Origin: Sva-07 sp963828415
Lineage (GTDB): Bacteria; Actinomycetota; Acidimicrobiia; Acidimicrobiales; Ilumatobacteraceae
NCBI GenBank assembly: GCA_963828415.1
Contig: CAWHEI010000003.1
Coordinates: 620,001 to 684,000, forward strand
Length of the DNA: 64,000 nt
Direction of reading: 5' to 3'
This document shows positions 8,718 to 16,568 of this stretch, one piece after another. Each line of letters opens with the position of its first letter. Within the stretch, counting starts at the first letter, position 1. The notes below the pieces were generated by a model, which did no database searches, had not been told where the DNA came from, and worked only from the letters and a program-made list of their open reading frames with translations. The position numbers and the translations under genes were made by a program.

Positions 8718-9119
8718 TCACCAGACGTAACACATGACTTCGCCGCCGACGTTGCGCTTGCGCGCCTCGCGGTCGGTCATGAGGCCCTGAGAGGTGGACA
8801 GGACGGCGACACCGAGGCCACCGAGGACTCGGGGGACGGTGCCGGCGTTGCGGTACACGCGCAGGCCCGGCGTCGAGATGCGACGCAGGCCCATGATCGT
8901 GCGGTCACGATCGGGCGAGTACTTCATCTTGATGGTCAGCACGTCGCCGACACCCTTGGGTGACGGCGCGGTCTCGAAGCTCTCGATGTAGCCCTCCTTG
9001 CGGAGGACCTCGGCGAGTGCGACCTTCTGCTTGGACGAGGGCATGCGCACCTCGTCGTGCTTGGCGGTGTTCGCGTTGCGGACCCGCGTGAGCATGTCGG
9101 CGATGGGATCGGTCATCAT
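8718..9119 (-). CDS. rpsH: 30S ribosomal protein S8
   Basis: The 133-residue protein begins MMTDPIADMLTRVRNANTAKHDEV and ends STSQGLMTDREARKRNVGGEVMCYVW, both standard S8 signatures. S8 nucleates the central domain of 16S rRNA and, in other bacteria, represses the spc operon by binding its mRNA. Two ATG codons in a row (9119 and 9116) could start it. It lies between rpsN and rplF. Confidence 0.97.
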   Translation of the reverse strand: MMTDPIADMLTRVRNANTAKHDEVRMPSSKQKVALAEVLRKEGYIESFETAPSPKGVGDVLTIKMKYSPDRDRTIMGLRRISTPGLRVYRNAGTVPRVLGGLGVAVLSTSQGLMTDREARKRNVGGEVMCYVW

Positions 9120-9132
9120 GATGGTTGTCTCC

Positions 9133-9318
9133 TCACCAGCTCGACTTCGTCAGACCGGGGATCTCGCCGGCGTGTGCGAGCTCTCGCAGGCACAGGCGGC
9201 AGAGGCCGAACTTGCGGTACACCGAACGTGCACGGCCGCAGCGGCGGCAGCGTGTGTAGCCGCGCACCTTGAACTTCGGCTTCGCGTTGGCCTTGTTGAT
9301 CAATGCTTTCTTTGCCAT
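9133..9318 (-). CDS. rpsN: 30S ribosomal protein S14, zinc-binding (type Z)
   Basis: This 61-residue protein (MAKKALINKANAKPKFKVRG...) is the short S14 form, with the zinc ribbon CRRC ... CRLC at about residues 24-43 and the C-terminal ELAHAGEIPGLTKSSW. It binds the 30S head. This Zn-dependent type is common in actinobacterial spc operons, which often also encode a Zn-free paralogue elsewhere; none is seen in this window. It is placed between rplE and rpsH. Confidence 0.97.
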   Translation of the reverse strand: MAKKALINKANAKPKFKVRGYTRCRRCGRARSVYRKFGLCRLCLRELAHAGEIPGLTKSSW

Positions 9319-9332
9319 GTCGTCGCCTCAGC

Positions 9333-9965
9333 TCACTTCTTCTTGCCGCCGTAGCGAGGGCCACGGTTCTTCTTCTTGCGGGGCTCGTTGTCGGCGTCGG
9401 CGCCCTTCTTGAAGGGAAAGCCATACGCATCCAGCAGCGCCTTGCCGGTGTCGTTGTCGTGAGCGGTGGTCACGATCGTGATGTCCATACCACGCTGCTG
9501 GTCGGCCTTGTCGGGGTCGATCTCGGCGAACATCGTCTGCTCGTTGAGCCCGAAGGTGTAGTTGCCGTGACCGTCCCACGAGTGCGCGGGCAGACCGCGG
9601 AAGTCGCGGATACGGGGGATCGCAACCGAGATCAGTCGGTCGAGGAACTCCCACATCCGGTCGCCTCGCAGCGTCACCTTGACGCCGATGGCCTGGCCTT
9701 CACGCAACTTGAAGTTGGCGATCGAGGTGCGGGCCTTCGTGACGATCGGCTTCTGGCCGGAGATCACCGTGAGGTCGGCGACGCAGCCCTCGATCAGCGA
9801 CGGCTGACCGGCGGCACGACCGACGCCCATGTTGATGACGATCTTCTCGAGGCCGGGGACCTGCATGACGTTCTGGATGCCCAGTTCCTCTTGCAGCTTG
9901 GCCTTGATCTCGTCGTTGTAGCGCGCCTTCAGGCGCGGGATCTCGGTAGCAGTGGCGGTGCTCAT
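9333..9965 (-). CDS. rplE: 50S ribosomal protein L5 with basic C-terminal tail
   Basis: The L5 core (PRLKARYNDEIKAKLQEELG, VPGLEKIVINMGVGRA, RDFRGLPAHSWDGHGNYTFG) spans about residues 8-185. It binds 5S rRNA and contacts P-site tRNA. The protein is 210 residues, about 25-30 longer than most L5. The surplus is a Lys/Arg/Gly-rich tail ending RKKKNRGPRYGGKKK. The start overlaps rplX by 4 bp. Confidence 0.97.
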   Translation of the reverse strand: MSTATATEIPRLKARYNDEIKAKLQEELGIQNVMQVPGLEKIVINMGVGRAAGQPSLIEGCVADLTVISGQKPIVTKARTSIANFKLREGQAIGVKVTLRGDRMWEFLDRLISVAIPRIRDFRGLPAHSWDGHGNYTFGLNEQTMFAEIDPDKADQQRGMDITIVTTAHDNDTGKALLDAYGFPFKKGADADNEPRKKKNRGPRYGGKKK

Positions 9966-10267
9966 CCGATCACCTCTCCGCTCGGACGGGCGACGCGGAC
10001 CTTCGTGCCGTCGTCCTTGATCTGGTAGCCCACACGGACCTTCTTGCCCTTGTGCACGAGCATCACGTTGCTCACGTCGAAGGGCAGATCCTTCTCGATG
10101 ATGCCGCCTGCCTCGTTGGCCCGGCGTGCCTTCTGATGCTTCGACGCCGTGTTGACGCCATGCACGATGATCTTGTTCGACTTCGGGAAGACGAAGGCGA
10201 TCTCGCCCTGCTTGCCCTTGTCCTTGCCAGTGATCACCTCGACGGTGTCACCCTTCTTGAGTTTCAT
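9962..10267 (-). CDS. rplX: 50S ribosomal protein L24
   Basis: The 101-residue protein starts MKLKKGDTVEVITGKDKGKQG, the KOW motif of L24, and continues with VHGVNTASKHQKARR. L24 is an assembly initiator of the large subunit. The ATG at 10267 overlaps the last base of rplN, and its 3' end overlaps rplE by 4 bp, so the three genes are tightly coupled. Confidence 0.97.
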   Translation of the reverse strand: MKLKKGDTVEVITGKDKGKQGEIAFVFPKSNKIIVHGVNTASKHQKARRANEAGGIIEKDLPFDVSNVMLVHKGKKVRVGYQIKDDGTKVRVARPSGEVIG

Positions 10268-10635
10268 CACAGCACCTCCGGTGCGAGCGACACGATGCGC
10301 ATGAACTTGCGGTCGCGCAGTTCGCGCCCGACCGGGCCGAAGATGCGAGTGCCGCGGGGCGTGAGGTCGTCCTTGATCAGCACGGCGGCGTTCTCGTCGA
10401 AGCGGATGTAGCTGCCGTCGGGACGACGCTTCTCCTTCTTCACGCGAACGACGACGCACTTGACGACTTCGCCCTTCTTGACGCCGGCACCGGGCATCGC
10501 GTCCTTGACCGTGGCGACGAAGATGTCACCGATCGAGGCGTAGCGACGACGGGTACCGCCGAGGACCTTGATACACAGCACTTCTTTGGCGCCGGAGTTG
10601 TCGGCGACACGAAGGCGAGATTCCTGCTGAATCAT
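10267..10635 (-). CDS. rplN: 50S ribosomal protein L14
   Basis: The 122-residue protein, exactly the usual length, begins MIQQESRLRVADNSGAKEVLC and contains KRRPDGSYIRFDENAAVLI and GTRIFGPVGRELRD. L14 sits at the subunit interface. The start at 10635 was chosen by family length. A 91-bp gap separates it from rpsQ, the largest gap in this part of the operon, and holds a short iterated repeat. Confidence 0.97.
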   Translation of the reverse strand: MIQQESRLRVADNSGAKEVLCIKVLGGTRRRYASIGDIFVATVKDAMPGAGVKKGEVVKCVVVRVKKEKRRPDGSYIRFDENAAVLIKDDLTPRGTRIFGPVGRELRDRKFMRIVSLAPEVL

Positions 10636-10707
10636 CGTGAACCTCCCAGGGACACGCGGGAGATCCGGTCGGCTGCAAGAACACCGGTCTGAATCGCCGT
10701 AATGATG

Positions 10708-10730
10708 GTTCGCTCGCTGCGCTCGCTCAC
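10708..10730. repeat. Short iterated CGCTCGCTG/CGCTCGCTC repeat at the rpsQ stop
   Basis: Directly overlapping the rpsQ stop codon is a 23-bp stretch made of two near-identical 9-mers, CGCTCGCTG and CGCTCGCTC, flanked by GTT and AC. It lies in the otherwise unexplained 91-bp gap between rpsQ and rplN. Its function is unknown; it may be an extragenic repeat tolerated at the end of the coding region. Confidence 0.5.
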
Positions 10731-11035
10731 TTTGCACGCTCCAGGACGTCGGTGATGCGCCAGCGCTTGTTCTTGCTGAGCGGACGGGTCTCCATCACGC
10801 GGACCTTGTCGCCGACGTTGACGTCGTTGGTCTCGTCGTGGGCGTACAGCTTCTTGGTACGCAGGATGAACTTGTTGTACTTGGCGTGACGCACGCGGTC
10901 GACAACGGCGACAACGGCCGTCTTGTCCATTGCGTTCGACACGACGACGCCCTCGCGAGTCTTGCGGACGTTGCGCTCAGGAGCGTCGCTGCTGGTCGTG
11001 GTGGTGGTTGCTTCAGGCATGTCGGAATCCGTCAC
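10727..11035 (-). CDS. rpsQ: 30S ribosomal protein S17
   Basis: The S17 OB-fold core runs from about residue 21 (RNVRKTREGVVVSNAMDKTAVV) to LSKNKRWRITDVLERAK. The first ~20 residues (Met-Thr-Asp then Thr/Ser-rich) are an extension. The GTG at 11035 overlaps the rpmC stop by 4 bp (GTGA), which favours translational coupling; an in-frame ATG at 11020 is an alternative start. S17 is an early 16S rRNA binder. Its stop lies in the short iterated repeat at 10708-10730. Confidence 0.95.
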   Translation of the reverse strand: MTDSDMPEATTTTTSSDAPERNVRKTREGVVVSNAMDKTAVVAVVDRVRHAKYNKFILRTKKLYAHDETNDVNVGDKVRVMETRPLSKNKRWRITDVLERAK

Positions 11036-11244
11036 TGTCCGGCCTCGGCCGCAGCGATCTCACGCTGGCGGATGAGGGTGTTGATACGAGCGATCTGCTT
11101 GCGCACCTTGCCGATCTCGGCGGTGTTGTCGAGCTGACCGGTCGCGTTGCGGAAGCGCAGGTTGAGCGCCTCCTGCTTCGTGGCCTTCAGTTCGTCGATC
11201 AGTTCACCGAGGCTGAGCTCGACGAGTTCGTTGGTCTTCGCCAT
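11032..11244 (-). CDS. rpmC: 50S ribosomal protein L29
   Basis: The 70-residue, two-helix protein reads MAKTNELVELSLGELIDELK ... EALNLRFRNATGQL ... VRKQIARINTLIRQRE, typical for L29, which lies by the peptide exit tunnel. I chose the ATG at 11244, which fits the family length and starts 1 bp after the rplP stop; the longer reading from 11262 adds only MRRRSD. Confidence 0.95.
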   Translation of the reverse strand: MAKTNELVELSLGELIDELKATKQEALNLRFRNATGQLDNTAEIGKVRKQIARINTLIRQREIAAAEAGQ

Positions 11245-11245
11245 G

Positions 11246-11662
11246 TCAGATCTCCTCCTCACGAGTGATGATGCGAGCCTTGATCGGCAGCTTCTGAATC
11301 GCCTTCTCGAGGGCGGCCTTGGCCATCTCCTCGTTCGGGTACGACAGCTCGAACAGCGTGCGACCGGGCTTGACGACGGCCACCCAGAATTCGGGGTTGC
11401 CCTTGCCGGAGCCCATGCGGGTCTCGGCCGGCTTCTTCGTGACCGGCTTGTCCGGGAACACGTTGATCCAGACCTTGCCGCCGCGCTTGATCGAGCGGGT
11501 CATGGCGATACGGGCGGCCTCGATCTGGCGGGCGGTCAGCCAGCCCGGCTCGAGCGCCTGGATTCCGTACTCACCGAAGTTCAGGCCGGAGCCGCCCTTC
11601 GTCATTCCCTTGGTGCGGCCGCGGTGGTGCTTGCGATGGGCGACCTTGCGTGGCATCAGCAT
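11246..11662 (-). CDS. rplP: 50S ribosomal protein L16
   Basis: The 138-residue protein begins MLMPRKVAHRKHHRGRTKG and contains LNFGEYGIQALEPGWLTARQIEAARIAM and RMGSGKGNPEFWVAVVKPG, diagnostic of L16. It shapes the A-site tRNA channel and is needed for peptidyl transferase activity. The ATG at 11662 matches the usual ML(I/M)PR start; a second ATG at 11656 would drop two residues. It follows rpsC by 13 bp. Confidence 0.97.
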   Translation of the reverse strand: MLMPRKVAHRKHHRGRTKGMTKGGSGLNFGEYGIQALEPGWLTARQIEAARIAMTRSIKRGGKVWINVFPDKPVTKKPAETRMGSGKGNPEFWVAVVKPGRTLFELSYPNEEMAKAALEKAIQKLPIKARIITREEEI

Positions 11663-11675
11663 GGTTCGTCCCCTT

Positions 11676-12557
<882 letters not shown>

Positions 12558-12558
12558 G

Positions 12559-13362
12559 TTACTTTTCCTCGGCCTCTCCGGACTCGTCGGCTGGTTGCGC
12601 TTGGTCGGCCTCGTCCAGCTCGTCGCTGGCGCTTCCCTCGCTGGCTGCGGGCGAGTCGGTGTTGTCGTCGTCTACGTCCTCGGCGACTTCCGTCGCTTCG
12701 GCCTCAGCCGTCGTGTCGTCTTCGGTCGCATCAGCTTCAAGAGCCTCTGCGGACTCGACTGCCTCGGACTCGGTGGCGTCCACCGAGTCGTCGGTGATCT
12801 CGGCGTCGAGGATCTCCTCGTCGGCGTCGATGGCGTCGATGGCTGCTTCGGCTCCGGCGGCCTGCTGGCGGCTGCGCTCGACTCGGGCACGGCGGCTGGC
12901 GCTGCTCGAAGCCGGGCGGCCACGGCCGGTGGTGCCACCGGCACGCTCCTGGCGGGCCTGGATGATCGCGATGCGGTCGTCGCTCATGCGAGCAACGATC
13001 ACGGTGATGTGACAGCTGCGCTTGTTGATGCGAGTCGCACGGCCACGGGCACGAGGGCGGAAACGACGAAGCGTCGGGCCCTCATCGGCGAAGCACGCAA
13101 TGACGAACAACTCGTCGGCGTCCTGGTCGTCGTTGTTGACGGCGTTCGCAACGGCGCTGGCGAGCACCTTGCGGACGTCACGTGCGATGTGGCGATCGGT
13201 GAACTGCAACACCTCGTCGGCGCTGCGGACATCGAGACCGCGGATCAGGTCGAGTACGGCGCGGGCCTTCGAGGCCGACGACCGCACGTAGCGGGCGGTG
13301 GCCTTCGTGCCGGAGCGCTCGCCGGCGACGAACGACTTCTCGTTGAGCTTCGGTCCGGTCAT
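12559..13362 (-). CDS. rplV: 50S ribosomal protein L22 with long acidic C-terminal tail
   Basis: Residues ~15-128 are a normal L22: ARYVRSSASKARAVLDLIRG, EVLQFTDRHIARDVRKVLASAVANA, and the RRFRPRARGRATRINKRSCH beta-hairpin that lines the exit tunnel. The protein is 267 residues, more than twice the usual ~115. The extra ~140 residues are first Arg/Ala-rich and then strongly acidic (Glu/Asp/Ala/Thr/Ser). The tail includes EGSASDE at residues 242-248, encoded by a 22-bp repeat shared with rplD and nusG. The gene overlaps rpsS by one base. Confidence 0.96.
   Translation of the reverse strand: MTGPKLNEKSFVAGERSGTKATARYVRSSASKARAVLDLIRGLDVRSADEVLQFTDRHIARDVRKVLASAVANAVNNDDQDADELFVIACFADEGPTLRRFRPRARGRATRINKRSCHITVIVARMSDDRIAIIQARQERAGGTTGRGRPASSSASRRARVERSRQQAAGAEAAIDAIDADEEILDAEITDDSVDATESEAVESAEALEADATEDDTTAEAEATEVAEDVDDDNTDSPAASEGSASDELDEADQAQPADESGEAEEK
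12619..12640 (-). repeat. 22-bp coding repeat, copy in rplV
   Basis: On the minus strand this stretch contains codons for EGSASDE in the acidic tail of L22. It is identical over 22 bp to 14876-14897 (rplD) and 42636-42657 (nusG), and differs at one base from 40734-40755. Confidence 0.8.
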
Positions 13363-13646
13363 CAGCGGCGACCCTTCGAGTTGCGCTCCATACCAGCGTG
13401 GAACTTGAAGGTGCGGCTGGGGCTGAACTCACCGAGCTTGTGGCCGACCATCGACTCGGTGACGTACACCGGGACGTGCTTGCGACCGTCGTGGACGGCG
13501 ATCGTGTGGCCGACCATGTCGGGGATGATGGTGGAGCGACGCGACCAGGTCTTGATGACCTTGCGCTCTCCGGCGGCGTTCTGGGCGTCGATCTTCTTGA
13601 GAAGATGGTCGTCCACGAACGGGCCCTTCTTGAGACTGCGAGACAT
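13362..13646 (-). CDS. rpsS: 30S ribosomal protein S19
   Basis: The 94-residue protein begins MSRSLKKGPFVDDHLLKKID and contains IKTWSRRSTIIPDMVGHTIAVHDGRKHVPVYVTESMVGHKLGEF split across the usual S19 blocks. S19 sits in the 30S head and contacts S13 and the A-site finger. It lies 23 bp after rplB and overlaps rplV by one base, the usual S10-operon order. Confidence 0.97.
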   Translation of the reverse strand: MSRSLKKGPFVDDHLLKKIDAQNAAGERKVIKTWSRRSTIIPDMVGHTIAVHDGRKHVPVYVTESMVGHKLGEFSPSRTFKFHAGMERNSKGRR

Positions 13647-13669
13647 GCGGAGTTACCTTCCTTGCCGCG

Positions 13670-14506
13670 TCAGCGGCGACCCTTGCTCGTACGGCGGCGG
13701 CGAATGATCAACTTCTGACTCGCCTTCTTCTTGTCGCGGGTGCGGCTCTCGGGCTTGCCCCACGGCGACACGGCGGGACGACCACCGGAGGTGCGGCCTT
13801 CGCCACCACCGAGTGGGTGGTCGACCGGGTTCATCGCGACACCACGGGTCTGGGGCTTCTTGCCCTTCCAGCGGTTGCGGCCTGCCTTGCCGATCTTGAC
13901 CAGCTCGTGCTGGCTGTTGCCGACTTCTCCAACGGTCGCACGACAGTCGATCATCACCCGGCGCATTTCGGTCGACGGCATACGCAGCGTGGCGTAGTCG
14001 CCTTCCTTGGCAACCAGCTGCACGGCGATGCCGGCCGAACGGCCGATCTTGCCGCCCTGGCCGGGGCGCAGCTCGACGTTGTGCACGGTGGTGCCAACCG
14101 GGATGAAGCGCAGCGGCAACGCGTTGCCCGGCTTGATGTCGGCGCCATGGCCGCTCTCGACGGTGTCGCCGACGTTCAGGCCACGGGGGGCCAGGATGTA
14201 GGCCTTCTCGCCGTCGTTGTAGTGCAGCAGCGCAATCCGGCAGGTGCGGTTCGGGTCGTACTCGATGGCAGCGACCTTCGCGGTCACGCCGTCCTTGACG
14301 CGCTTGAAGTCGATGATGCGGTACTGCTGCTTGTGGCCGCCACCGCGGTGACGCGAGGTCTTGCGGCCATAGCTGTTGCGACCGCCGGTCTTGGTCTTCT
14401 TCGCGAGGAGGCTCTTCTCCGGCGTGGTCTTGGTGATCTCGCTGAAGTCGGAGCTCGTCTGGAAGCGACGGCCGGGGCTGGTGGGCTTGCGGGAACGGAT
14501 AGCCAT
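13670..14506 (-). CDS. rplB: 50S ribosomal protein L2
   Basis: The 278-residue protein starts MAIRSRKPTSPGRRFQTSSD. It contains RNSYGRKTSRHRGGGHKQQYR, the OB and SH3-like core, and the C-terminal GVAMNPVDHPLGGGEGRTSGG, whose histidine lies near the peptidyl transferase centre. The ATG at 14506 gives the normal length; the longer reading from 14602 adds residues unlike any L2. It lies 7 bp after rplW. Confidence 0.98.
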   Translation of the reverse strand: MAIRSRKPTSPGRRFQTSSDFSEITKTTPEKSLLAKKTKTGGRNSYGRKTSRHRGGGHKQQYRIIDFKRVKDGVTAKVAAIEYDPNRTCRIALLHYNDGEKAYILAPRGLNVGDTVESGHGADIKPGNALPLRFIPVGTTVHNVELRPGQGGKIGRSAGIAVQLVAKEGDYATLRMPSTEMRRVMIDCRATVGEVGNSQHELVKIGKAGRNRWKGKKPQTRGVAMNPVDHPLGGGEGRTSGGRPAVSPWGKPESRTRDKKKASQKLIIRRRRTSKGRR

Positions 14507-14513
14507 GATGCGC

Positions 14514-14801
14514 TCAGTTCTCGAACAGCGGGATCTCGCCCGCTGCAAGTGTGACGATGGCCCGCTTGGTGTCGGGACGCTGACCGATTCGGTTGGTGCC
14601 ACGGGTGCGCTTGCGCTTGCCCGGGCGGTTCAGGGTGTTGACCTTGAGCACCTCGACGCCCCAGATCGCCTCGACGGCGTCACGGATCTCGGGCTTGGAG
14701 GCCTTGGTGCTCACCTTGAAGGTGTAGACACCGCGCTCGATGAGGTCGTAGCTCTTCTCGGAGACGACCGGAGCGATGATGATGTCGCGAGGATCCTTCA
14801 T
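14514..14801 (-). CDS. rplW: 50S ribosomal protein L23
   Basis: The 95-residue protein reads MKDPRDIIIAPVVSEKSYDL ... VYTFKVSTKASKPEIRDAVEAIWGVEV ... VNTLNRPGKRKRTRG, the complete L23 pattern. It sits at the tunnel exit and docks trigger factor and SRP. Its start overlaps the rplD stop by 4 bp. Confidence 0.97.
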   Translation of the reverse strand: MKDPRDIIIAPVVSEKSYDLIERGVYTFKVSTKASKPEIRDAVEAIWGVEVLKVNTLNRPGKRKRTRGTNRIGQRPDTKRAIVTLAAGEIPLFEN

Positions 14802-15577
14802 GACTGGCTCTTCTCAGTTGACTCGGCCTCACCCTGGTCGGGTGCTGCACTCTTCGGGTCGGCCGAGTCGCCAGCCTCGTCGCTGGCGCTTCCCTCGGCG
14901 GCCGTGCCGGACTTGGGGGCCTTGCTGGGCTTGTCCGAAGCGGTGGTGCTCGCGTCAGGCGAGGTCGGGGTGCCGGCGGGCAGCACGTCCTTGGTGAAGA
15001 TGACCCACTCGTTGCAGAGCACGTCGTAGGCGTTGAGTTCGCCCGGGCCGATGATCTGCACCTTGGGCAGGTTGCGGAAGCTCAGTGCCGCGGCAGCGTC
15101 GTCACGGCCGACGACCACCAGTGCGGTGCCGGTGATGCCCAGTGCGTCGAGGGCGGCCTTGGCGTCCTTGGTCTTCGGGGACTCGAAGCCCCACGAGTCG
15201 ACCACGACGACCTTGCCTTCGTTGGCGCGGTCCGACAGTGCGGAGCGCAGGGCGGCCTTCACCATCTTCTTGGGGGTCTTCTGGTCGTACTTGCGCGGCT
15301 TCGGGCCGAGGGCGACGCCACCACCGACGAAGTGCGGTGCACGGATCGAGCCCTGGCGTGCGTTGCCGGTGCCCTTCTGGGCGTACGGCTTGCGGCCACC
15401 ACCGGAGACATCCGAGCGGGTCTTGGTGCTCTGCGTTCCGGAGCGGCGTGCGGCGAGCTGGGCGGTGACGACCTGGTGCATCAACGACACGTTCGGCGTC
15501 ACGCCGAAGACGTCATCGTCGAGCTGGACCGTCCCGTTGTCCTTGCCGGCCGCGGTCTTGAGGGTGAGATCGGCCAT
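14798..15577 (-). CDS. rplD: 50S ribosomal protein L4 with acidic C-terminal tail
   Basis: The L4 core spans about residues 1-206 and includes the tunnel-lining loop GGGRKPYAQKGTGNARQGSIR and the C-terminal fold ending NEWVIFTKDVL. A further ~50 residues form a Ser/Asp/Glu/Lys-rich tail not found in typical L4, with EGSASDE at 228-234 encoded by the shared 22-bp repeat. In E. coli L4 is also the operon autoregulator; nothing here shows whether that holds. The ATG at 15577 lies 1 bp after the rplC stop. Confidence 0.96.
   Translation of the reverse strand: MADLTLKTAAGKDNGTVQLDDDVFGVTPNVSLMHQVVTAQLAARRSGTQSTKTRSDVSGGGRKPYAQKGTGNARQGSIRAPHFVGGGVALGPKPRKYDQKTPKKMVKAALRSALSDRANEGKVVVVDSWGFESPKTKDAKAALDALGITGTALVVVGRDDAAAALSFRNLPKVQIIGPGELNAYDVLCNEWVIFTKDVLPAGTPTSPDASTTASDKPSKAPKSGTAAEGSASDEAGDSADPKSAAPDQGEAESTEKSQS
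14876..14897 (-). repeat. 22-bp coding repeat, copy in rplD
   Basis: This copy encodes EGSASDE in the C-terminal tail of L4, in the same reading phase as the copies in rplV and nusG, and is identical to them at nucleotide level. Confidence 0.8.
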
Positions 15578-15578
15578 G

Positions 15579-16226
15579 TCAGCCTGCCTTTCCTGCGAAC
15601 TTGACGGCGTTGCGCACGAGGACGACGCCACCGGCGGGGCCGGGTACGGAGCCCTTGACCAACAGCAGATTGCGCTCGGGGTCGGATTGCACGACCTCGA
15701 GGTTCTGCGTGGTGACCTGCTCGTGGCCCATGTGGCCCGCCATGCGCTGGCCCTTGAACACGCGTGCCGGGAAGGCACACGAGCCGATGGCACCAGGCTT
15801 GCGGTGGCTCTTGTTGTTACCGTGCGATGCGGGCTGACCGGCGAAGTTGTGACGCTTCATGACACCGGCGAAGCCCTTGCCCCGGCTGGTGGCAGTGACG
15901 TCGACCTTCGTGCCGACGGCGATCTGCTCGACGGTCAGCTCCTGGCCGACCTCGAAGCCGTCGACCGAGTCGAGACGAAGCTCGATCAGGCGCTTGCCCG
16001 GGGCGACTCCGGCCTTCTCGAAGTGGCCAGCGGCCGGCTTCGTGAGCTTCTTCGCGTCACGATGACCGTAGGTCACCTGCAGCGCGGTGTAGCCGTCGCG
16101 TTCGTTGGTCTTGATCTGCACGATGCGCATCGGTTCGACACGAAGCACAGTGACGGGAACGACTTTGTCGTCGACCCATGTCTGTGTCATGCCGACCTTC
16201 TCGCCGACGATCGATTGTTGTGCCAT
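15579..16226 (-). CDS. rplC: 50S ribosomal protein L3
   Basis: The 215-residue protein starts MAQQSIVGEKVGMTQTWVDD and contains VDVTATSRGKGFAGVMKRHNF, SHGNNKSHRKPGAIGSCAFP and GQRMAGHMGHEQVTTQNL, all L3 signatures near the peptidyl transferase centre. I chose the ATG at 16226, which has AAGGAA about 10 nt upstream; a TTG at 16253 would add nine residues and overlap that site. It is the first gene of the ribosomal operon here, because rpsJ, which normally precedes it, lies 7 kb away behind tuf. Confidence 0.97.
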   Translation of the reverse strand: MAQQSIVGEKVGMTQTWVDDKVVPVTVLRVEPMRIVQIKTNERDGYTALQVTYGHRDAKKLTKPAAGHFEKAGVAPGKRLIELRLDSVDGFEVGQELTVEQIAVGTKVDVTATSRGKGFAGVMKRHNFAGQPASHGNNKSHRKPGAIGSCAFPARVFKGQRMAGHMGHEQVTTQNLEVVQSDPERNLLLVKGSVPGPAGGVVLVRNAVKFAGKAG

Positions 16227-16485
16227 GGCGGCCGGTTCCTTTTCGTTGTCCAAGCCCTGATTTCAGGCTCTCCACGCAAATGCTCCGCCGCTAGCCGAAC
16301 TGACTTCAGGACGGACGAGCGTGCGGAGCACGAGATCATGTAGTTGCTGGGCGGTTCCGTTCCGGACGTTGCGGACGGCCTGCACAGACATCGATTGCTG
16401 AATGGTCTGGTGATCGGAATGCCTCCCGATCACGGCCATGCAATGCTATGGGCGCCGTTCGACGCTTCCAACACGCGCGCTCACC

Positions 16486-16538
16486 ACGTTTGCGTCACAC
16501 TTCCGGTGGGGCGGTTCACCGAGAATGCAACGCAAACG
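16486..16538. repeat. CGTTTGCGT ... ACGCAAACG inverted repeat
   Basis: The arms CGTTTGCGT and ACGCAAACG are complementary and enclose ~34 bp with a GGTGGGGCGGTTCACC core. A related element, with the same outer arms and a GGGTGACCCGGAGCACCGGG-type core, lies at 31196-31256. It looks like a dispersed extragenic palindrome. Confidence 0.55.
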
Positions 16539-16556
16539 GGTTGGTATGCGGGTTGG

Positions 16557-16562
16557 TAGTAT
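16557..16562 (+). promoter_or_regulatory. Putative -10 box of a leaderless promoter
   Basis: TAGTAT lies exactly 6 nt before the ATG of the ATPase gene at 16569, and no ribosome-binding site lies between them, suggesting a leaderless transcript. Confidence 0.45.
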
Positions 16563-16568
16563 GATTTC

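Larger units (their letters stand above)
16227..16568. promoter_or_regulatory. Divergent intergenic region upstream of rplC
   Basis: This 342-bp stretch holds no gene that I can support. It must carry the promoter for the minus-strand ribosomal operon starting with rplC, and the promoter of the plus-strand ATPase gene at 16569. It also contains the CGTTTGCGT inverted repeat at 16486-16538. I cannot identify a convincing -35/-10 pair for the operon. Confidence 0.4.
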
